Assembly: GCA_033675545.1 (NCBI GenBank)
Contig: JAWDGP010008107.1
Location: 437,501 to 501,500 of the forward strand
Source of the DNA: Elysia crispata
Lineage: Eukaryota > Mollusca > Gastropoda > Plakobranchidae
Reading direction: 5' to 3'
Length of the DNA stretch: 64,000 bases
Shown here in pieces: positions 1 through 64,000 of this stretch (positions are counted from its first letter, which is position 1; the number at the start of each line of letters is the position of its first letter). Position numbers and translations under genes: made by a program. The notes below the pieces were generated by a model. The model saw nothing but the letters and a program-made list of their open reading frames with translations. It was not told where the DNA came from and did not search any database.

Positions 1-1330
1 CATGGGAGAAGTAGATGTGAAGGACATGTTATGTCTACGTAGCGTGTTCATCTACTGCCTGACGGAGGGTGAACGAATTGTGTCATTTGATCTGTTTTGT
101 GTTTGAAATTCACTATCACGGGGGGTGGGACAAGTCTTGTCCTGCTACTATACTAGAGAACAGCGTTGTCGGAAGTGAAACCGAAAACCGAGTCACTGCA
201 CAAAGGAATGTTAATTGCTATTAACCTTTAATCAGCGTCGTGCCATTGATACTCAGTGGGACGGTTGATATAAACCCTGTCGTTTTATGGTTTTAAACAA
301 AGATAACATAGATGCTAGTTGAAGCCGACCATTGTGTGATGTACTCAGCGAGCCAGTTACTGCAAGTGGAGCCAGAACGAGAGATCTAATTCCGATAGGC
401 TGACTCATCGGCTCTTCTCCTGTTTCAAAGCTTTCTCTTAAAGCAACAATCCTGCATCAGTTTCAGTTTTGCAGAGACAATTATTGGGAGCCAGCAATGC
501 ATGCAACATTACAAAACCAAGGACACTATTAAAAACACCTCTCATCAGATTTTATCACCAAGTACTGTAAAACTCCAGAAGTTACATGGATGGGTGGTTC
601 GGCTACTGGGTGTAACCGGTAATGTGTATCGTCTCCGAGTACCGCGGAGACAAGGTGAAGACACGACACATGGGCAAGTACACACCGGTGTTCACTTTTA
701 ATGAATCTGTGGCGTGCACTATTCTGGTACCGTTTGTAGCTACTAGACCTAGCTGATGAATAGAGAGCCATAGAGGTGGACAGCAAAATGGAGGGACAGA
801 TGGTTCGAGAAAATGGTATACAGTTCATAGAAAAGTGTTAGGGAAAGTAAACTGAAGCGACTCGTAGAGAAATGTGAATAGGAGAAATTTATTGACAGAG
901 TAGATTGACAAAATTGAAGATTGAAAGTAAGCTAGATCTATTGGGAAATTGTTAAAACGGTAATTACAGATTGACTTTGGCTCGATTAAAAAATAATAAA
1001 CCTGTACCATCTACAAGTAAATGGAGCGAAAGAAAAGTAAATACTTAAGAAAAAATGCGGCAGGAGATGTACAAATAGATTGCAAAATAGATAAATACAT
1101 AGATAAGAAGATAGAAAACCAGGAACATCTGCTCTCTATAGGATTACTTGCACGAGTAAATGGCTTTTCGAGCTGACGCCCATTGAGAGAGGAGAATCAG
1201 GCACGTTGGCCAGTTGATGAACAATATTGAGAATGTAAAAACACCGACCTTTTGTCACTAACAGCAAGAGATATCTTTGCTTTGGCTTTCACCTCTGATC
1301 TCCTTCAATCTCATTGGTGGAGCCTCAAAC
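1..1330. other. No gene seen (5' flank or first intron of VPS13)
   Basis: Ordinary AT-rich sequence. I looked for the VPS13 start exon (about 33 residues ending in a Gly codon split after its first base) on the + strand here and did not find it. Short open frames lack recognisable domains and splice context. Confidence 0.5.
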
Positions 1331-1334
1331 CGCC

Positions 1335-1979
1335 CCCACAAAACAAAACAAAAAAAAAAACAAAAAACAAAAAAAAACAAACCCACCCCTCCAAAAAAAC
1401 AACAACACAACAACAAAAAAAACAACAAACCAAAACGGTGTAGCTTGGGGAAATATTAATATAACAAAAAAGTAAGTTGTATGACAGCTACCAAGGGATT
1501 TCCGTAAATATCCACCCACAAAACAAAACAAAACAAAACGGTGTAGCTTGGGGAAATATTAATATAACAAAAAAGTAAGTTGTATAACAGCTACCAAGGG
1601 ATTTCCGTAAATATCCACCCACAAAACAAAACAAAACGGGTGTAGCTTGGGGAAATATTAATATAACAAAAAAGTAAGTTGTATGACAGCTACCAAGGGA
1701 TTTCCGTAAATATCCACCCACAAAAACCGTATTAATATAACCAGCTACCAAGGGATTTCCGTAAATATAAACAAAACAAAACAAAACGGTGTAGCTTGGG
1801 GAAATATTAATATAACAAAAAAGTAAGTTGTATGACAGCTACCAAGGGATTTCCGTAAATATCCACCCACAAAACAAAACAAAACAAAACGGTGTAGCTT
1901 GGGGAAATATTAATATAACAAAAAAGTAAGTTGTATGACAGCTACCTAGGGATTTCCGTAAATATCCACCCACAAAACG
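1335..1979. repeat. Minisatellite A, about 98-103 bp unit, 5 copies plus a truncated one, after an A/C-rich tract
   Basis: An A/C-rich low-complexity tract (1335-1435) leads into units starting CGGTGTAGCTTGGGG at 1436, 1539, 1637, 1787 and 1890. The 150-base gap before the copy at 1787 holds an extra partial copy. Copies are joined by (CAAAA)n linkers of different length. Every full unit contains AAGTAAGT, a consensus 5' splice-site motif. The long open frames across it come from the periodicity and are not genes. Confidence 0.9.
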
Positions 1980-3265
1980 GAATCACCCGTGTTTCATGCT
2001 TGTATAGATTAAAATCTAGTTTTCTTTTCCAATATTAACTGCGGGGTCATCATTGGAGATATTGGGATTTTCTAACAGAAGTTAAGACAGTAAACATTGG
2101 AGCTTTCCCCTCCCACCCTCGATCCCCATTTCCTCCTCCGCTTTCCCTCAACTCCCTTCTGTTCTGAGTGTTCTGGGACCACATTGCCTTGTTCCGCCTG
2201 CTGGTGGCACCTTGATGTCCACGCCCTCAGCGCAGGGCGCAGGAATTTGATCACTGTCAAGTGTTAACACCTCTCGCTCTCAAGCGTGGTGTCTTATATA
2301 ATTTTTATAGACACTGTACCGGTTAGACAAAAATACTGGTGATGTGAATGACGGGCTTGAACTGAAAAAAAACAAAACAAAACAAAAACCCAACAAAACC
2401 AAACAAATCAAACAAAAATATGTCGATCTTCCTGCATGGAAAAGAAACTAAAGACGTTGAGAGGGCAGTGAATCGTTGCTGCGTGATGTTTGTGTAACAA
2501 CTTTATTTTAGGACTTTATCATGTCTCTGTCTCACTGTCGAGGAATCGAGGAACGCGGTTTGGCCTGACCTGTCAATGACCTTCCATGCTGGAAATCTCG
2601 CTGCTCAAGACTAGCAAATACATCCTGCATTTTTTTTTTTAATTTAAACTCTTTTTGCTATGTTTTAGTTGCACATGTTGGCCTCAGCTTACGTGGTCAG
2701 ACCTTCTGCAAGGGAAAAAGAATTCCTTAGTATGACTCAAGAAGGCAAAGACAGGACGAGTCCTAAAGTCCTAACCATTAATTCCAGCTGGTCTCAATTA
2801 GAGCACCTACTTCTACCGAGCTGAGTAGAACCTTACTTATACTGCAAGCCATTAGAAAAGATACTGGAGTATATGAAAAACAGATAAGTGTCAAAAGGTA
2901 CAAAATCGAGTTACGGAAAGCTTCTGGGAAATGCAGGTCTGGTGTAACTCCTTCCGGAATACGCAAAACTAATGGTTATTAAATTCCTGTATTTGATCAC
3001 CACCCCCTCCCAGAGATTGTTTCAAGTCCACATATGAGAATTGAGGTATATGTTGGACAATGGGTGCAGATCAGAAGTACTAAAGCAGGATGCTCCGAGG
3101 AGCCGCGCTATTTCCGATCCTTTATTTTACATCATCCGAAAGGATCCACTAATTTTTAGTGTAGTAGCCAGTGTCATTGAATTTGTTAGAAGGGTAGGGA
3201 AGACAAGTAAAATCAAATAGATTAAATCCAATGGTAAACTGTTAAACCGAAATTTTAGGAATTCC

Positions 3266-3297
<32 letters not shown>

Positions 3298-3560
3298 TTT
3301 CGTTAAAGCATTAGTCAGGAAAATTAAAGAGCCTAGCCAACTATTTGCGCACCAACATTTTGGGGGGGTGGTTAACCATCTGCTTATTACTTGAAACGTT
3401 TTTCCCCCTCTGGCTCAACATTGTTTTACTATTCCCCATTTGATGTGAAAATAGGGCCACTTCAACCTCACCAGATTGTCTACATTTCCACTGTGATGCA
3501 TTTTAAGTTTAAAAGAGATCTTAGCTTTACGTTAATAGATCAAGGTAAAGCAAAGTGAGA
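1980..3560. other. No gene seen; A-rich patches and a poly-A run
   Basis: Contains (CAAAA)-type A/C-rich stretches near 2367-2415 and a run of about 30 A followed by T at 3266-3299. No coding homology recognised. Confidence 0.5.
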
Positions 3561-4392
3561 GACAGAGATGCTCTAAAAAGTTTGGTCGCTGCTACCACTC
3601 AGAGATGTTCTGAAACTTGAAAAGTTTGGTCGCTGCTACCGCGCAGAGATGTTCTAAAACTTGAAAAGTTTGGTCGCTGCTACCACGCAGAGATGTTCTG
3701 AAACTTGAAAAGTTTGGTCGCTGCTACCACGCAGAGATGTTCTGAAACTTGAAAAGTTTGGTCGCTGCTACCACGCAGAGATGTTCTGAAACTTGAAAAG
3801 TTTGGTCGCTGCTACCACGCAGAGATGTTCTGAAACTTGAAAAGTTTGGTCGCTGCTACCGCGCAGAGATGTTCTGAAACTTGAAAAGTTTGGTCGCTGC
3901 TACCGCGCAGAGATGTTCTGAAACTTGAAAAGTTTGGTCGCTGCTACCGCGCAGAGATGTTCTGAAACTTGAAAAGTTTGGTCGCTGCTACCGCGCAGAG
4001 ATGTTCTGAAACTTGAAAAGTTTGGTCGCTGCTACCGCGCAGAGATGTTCTGAAACTTGAAAAGTTTGGTCGCTGCTACCGCGCAGAGATGTTCTGAAAC
4101 TTGAAAAGTTTGGTCGCTGCTACCACGCAGAGATGTTCTGAAACTTGAAAAGTTTGGTCGCTGCTACCGCGCAGAGATGTTCTGAAACTTGAAAAGTTTG
4201 GTCGCTGCTACCGCGCAGAGATGTTCTGAAACTTGAAAAGTTTGGTCGCTGCTACCACGCAGAGATGTTCTGAAACTTGAAAAGTTTGGTCGCTGCTACC
4301 ACGCAGAGATGTTCTGAAACTTGAAAAGTTTGGTCGCTGCTACCACGCAGAGATGTTCTGAAACTTGAAAAGTTTGGTCGCTGCTACCACGG
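3561..4392. repeat. Minisatellite B, 44-bp unit, 19 copies
   Basis: GTTTGGTCGCTGCTACC recurs exactly every 44 bases from 3580 to 4372, giving 19 copies with very little divergence. The commonest difference is CCGCG versus CCACG, a CpG-to-CpA change, distributed in blocks (copies 7-12, 14 and 15 keep CCGCG). The block pattern suggests recent segmental expansion. There is no open frame of note. Confidence 0.96.
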
Positions 4393-4530
4393 GTCGACAA
4401 GTCACTTGATTCCCAGTGTAAGGCAACCACTGGGGTGAACTAGTAATGCATGCCCTTGTTTGGCCTCAAGTTAATTAGAACCAGTGACATCACTCTGTCT
4501 TTCCTTTCAATACCTAATGACTCATGGATT

Positions 4531-4975
4531 CGTTTCGATGGTGATTTTTACGTATAGGAACTCCCCTTTGCGTCTTGATGGTGCTGTTTACGTGTGACAA
4601 CTCCCATTTTTACGTGTAGAGACTCCCCTTTGCGTCTTGATGGTTCTGTTTACGCATGGGAACTCCCATTTTTTACGTGTAGAGACTCCCCTTTGCGTCT
4701 TGATGGTTCTGTTTACGCATGGGGACTCCCATTTTTTACGTGTAGAGACTCCCCTTTGCATCTTGATGGTGCTTACGCATGGGAACTCCCATTTTTTACG
4801 TGTAGAGACTCCACTTTGCATCTTGATGGTGCTATTTATGTGAGGGACTCCTCTTTGCGACGAATGGTACTATTTACGTGTAAAGACTCCCCTTTGCGTC
4901 TAGATGGAGCTACAACTGTCATTTGCGTATAGGGACTCCCTTTTACGTCTTGTTGGTCTTCTAACTACCATTTAC
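4531..4975. repeat. Minisatellite C, degenerate, about 63-bp unit
   Basis: TTTGCGTCTTGATGG (or the variant TTTGCATCTTGATGG) recurs near 4568, 4630, 4692 and 4755, with decayed copies to about 4975. Within each unit TTTACG...ACTCCC occurs twice, so the unit is itself a diverged dimer. Open frames in both directions are repeat artefacts. Confidence 0.88.
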
Positions 4976-5013
4976 TTGTAGGGAAATTTAGGGAGTGTGT
5001 GGGGGGAGGGGGG

Positions 5014-5015
<2 letters not shown>

Positions 5016-5092
<77 letters not shown>

Positions 5093-5103
5093 TGTGTGTG
5101 TGT
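5016..5103. repeat. Compound (GA)n(TG)n microsatellite
   Basis: About 37 GA units (5016-5090) run directly into TG units (5091-5103) after a G-rich leader. The same GA-then-GT order on the + strand is seen at 15685 and 50501. Confidence 0.98.
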
Positions 5104-5230
5104 CTTGTGTTTATCTTAAATGAAAATTTGTTTGGAAATACACACAAACATGAACAGCTCAAGATATGTTATCTTCTACTTTAAGAATCTAAGAATCTGC
5201 TAATTTTACAAAGTTTGATTAAGTCCAAGG

Positions 5231-5231
5231 A

Positions 5232-5265
<34 letters not shown>

Positions 5266-6235
5266 CTTTGCTAATTTTTTTTTTTTGATGCTTCAATTTT
5301 ATTTTGATCAATTGCGATTGTAAATCTTCCCGTTCTTATTATCTCATTTTGTTGCACTTAGATATGGTTGAAATGTTAGCAAACAATAAAAATAATAGAA
5401 TTAAAAAATTGAAACGAAAAGAATTTAATTGGTGAATTAAACATGGGGCTAATTTTTTTCTCTCAAACATTGATATCAAATATTTTTAACAGTTGTGCTC
5501 AAACTTTCTGTTCTTCATAAAAATTTTATTTCATTACATTGCATATTTTGCAGTTTTTGTTTATAACTTTTTGCTGTATATTCATTGCAATACTGAAAAG
5601 AAAACTACTGTTTAATTAGATATCCAAGTCTATGGTGTAAATCTTACTGTATATTGCCCCAAGTTTATCCTAATATTGTGTATTAAATATTTTGATATAA
5701 TATAATTATAGACAAAAGATTTTGCGACAGCTATTTAGTAGGAGTTAATATTAATTGTATTTAACTTTGTTCGTAATATTTTCACAGCAGTTTTATAAAT
5801 TTTATAACTATTTCATCATACATTTATTTCTTAAAACCGCATAAATAATTTTAAAAATTTTGCTTTTACAGCAGTTACCTTTATTAATTTTTAACGTTAA
5901 AATCAAAGGCTTTGACTTTAGGTTAACCAAATTGTTCTTATACTGTAACCCTTTTGGAGAAAAGCCATGCAAAACATCCACTTAGGTGAAGAAAAGTGCA
6001 AATAATCTAAGGGTTACATTTAAAAAATAGGCCACTATCTTACAATAGCTGCATCTGAACCCTAACAAAATTAAACAGTGAAAATAATTTTTTAGAGAAT
6101 CTTCTGTACATAGGACGAATGAGGTACACCTGGTATTTGTGCAAGAAGAAAGAAATCTAAGCATCTGTGTCATTCCCTTGTTTGGTAGATTTCTTGCTGT
6201 AGTTTTGAAAATATTTATTTTGTATGTATCTTCAG
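5231..6235. other. C-run/CT microsatellite, then featureless intronic sequence up to the first visible exon
   Basis: A run of about nine C followed by (CT)n at 5231-5263, then AT-rich DNA. The last bases (TATCTTCAG) are the acceptor of the first visible VPS13 exon. Confidence 0.6.
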
Positions 6236-63318
<57,083 letters not shown>

Positions 63319-64000
63319 GTAAGGTCTTTTTACAAACATTTTCACCTGCAATTACCAACTTGGTAAAGCTGCCTACACACATGTTTTAAACTTTCTTTTT
63401 AAAGTCCTTACAAAGGTTCTTGAGTGTGACCTTAAAAAGATAGCAATGCCAACTCACCTGTCATTTTAACTTCATTTCTTTTAAGCAAAGATTTGAATTG
63501 TTTTTGTTTTTTTTCTAAAAGGGATTTAGGCTTTTCTATGGGGACTGGGCTTGTATAAATTCAACATACTTATCTTTTTGAGTTTCATTTATTTATTTAT
63601 TTATTTATTTCTTCATTATTTTATGAATACTTGTTTAGTCAATTCTTAATACAATTTTTTAAAATATTATTTTTAACCCTTATTTAATAAATTGTTTTTT
63701 GTTTTTTGTTTTTTTCTGTGGCTCTTTTCTTTACGTATTTGTTATATTTTTTTTTCTGTGTATACTTCCACATTATTTATTTTTATTTTTTTTTGGGTAG
63801 ATCTTTTTATATATAAAATTTTTCATAATTTTTTTTTAAATATTATTTTTGTAGTGTGTATTTCAAATTTAAATATGTGAATATCCTTGTGTGGTTTGTT
63901 GTTCTTGTTTTTGTGTCTGACGAAGGCGTCAAGCCGAAAGCTCACATGTTTAGTTTTGTTTGGTACATTTTAGAGCTGCACTCTACCTATTTTTGTTTTT
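63319..64000. other. Start of the next intron, T-rich
   Basis: Very T-rich from about 63580 (ATTT repeats near 63586-63612), leading into the second tail-family copy at the window end. Confidence 0.5.
63690..64000 (+). repeat. Tail-family repeat, copy 2 (runs off the window)
   Basis: T-rich lead, then TTTGTGTCTGACGAAGGC, GTCAAGCCGAAAGC, and TTTTAGAGCTGCACTCTACC. It matches the minus-strand copy at 50682-50960 in motif order and spacing. Left boundary approximate. Confidence 0.55.

Noticed and set aside
3561..4392. CRISPR-like array (regular 44-base periodicity)
   Set aside because: There are no unique spacers; the whole 44-base unit is repeated, and the setting is an animal genome.
63917..63960. 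Hammerhead-ribozyme-like core (CTGACGA ... GAAA), of interest because Penelope-like elements can carry hammerheads
   Set aside because: Stem II would need a bulged A and neither stem I nor stem III can be paired with flanking bases. The minus-strand copy at 50700 changes the GAAA to TGAA.

Overview
The window is a stretch of animal nuclear DNA. It is AT-rich, with long introns, GT-AG splice junctions, many micro- and minisatellites, and fragments of non-LTR, Penelope-like and TIR transposons. The repeat style (long compound GA/GT microsatellites, RTE-type and L2/CR1/jockey-type tails) and the protein fit a lophotrochozoan, most likely a mollusc and perhaps a gastropod. That placement is inference; no marker in the window fixes the species.

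One gene runs through almost the whole window on the + strand. It encodes a VPS13 protein of the VPS13A/VPS13C type, a very large bridge-like lipid-transfer protein. I placed 44 exons with matching phases between 6236 and 63318, plus one lower-confidence exon (12500-12529) and one doubtful extra exon (60312-60419). Together they encode about 1,690 residues. The gene is cut at both ends: the start-codon exon (about 33 residues) was not found in the first 6.2 kb, and the last exon ends in phase 1, so the C-terminal half lies beyond base 64000. The visible part covers the Chorein_N lipid entry end and the first half of the repeating beta-groove rod.

Layout: 1-6235, intron or 5' flank with three minisatellites (about 100, 44 and 63 bp units) and a GA/GT microsatellite. 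6236-12022, Chorein_N exons, with a 33-bp minisatellite of about 31 copies starting at the exon 5 donor. 12023-24667, next exons, with a TIR element (14926-15391), a non-LTR reverse transcriptase fragment (18658-19725), a Penelope-like GIY-YIG fragment with a 13-bp direct repeat (21677-22188), and two tandem repeats that each duplicate a 5' splice site (23083-23452, 24109-24370). 24668-41154, central exons with long, mostly featureless introns. 41155-63318, further exons, RTE-type tails, a tRNA-derived SINE-like piece, a two-copy 3'-tail repeat family, and a 45-bp repeat running into the last acceptor. 63319-64000 is T-rich intron ending in a copy of that tail family.

No second host gene, no RNA gene and no CRISPR array was seen. 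The most unusual signal is that several minisatellites of this gene begin or end exactly at splice sites, so that they multiply donor or acceptor motifs. Exon numbers below count from the first exon visible in the window.
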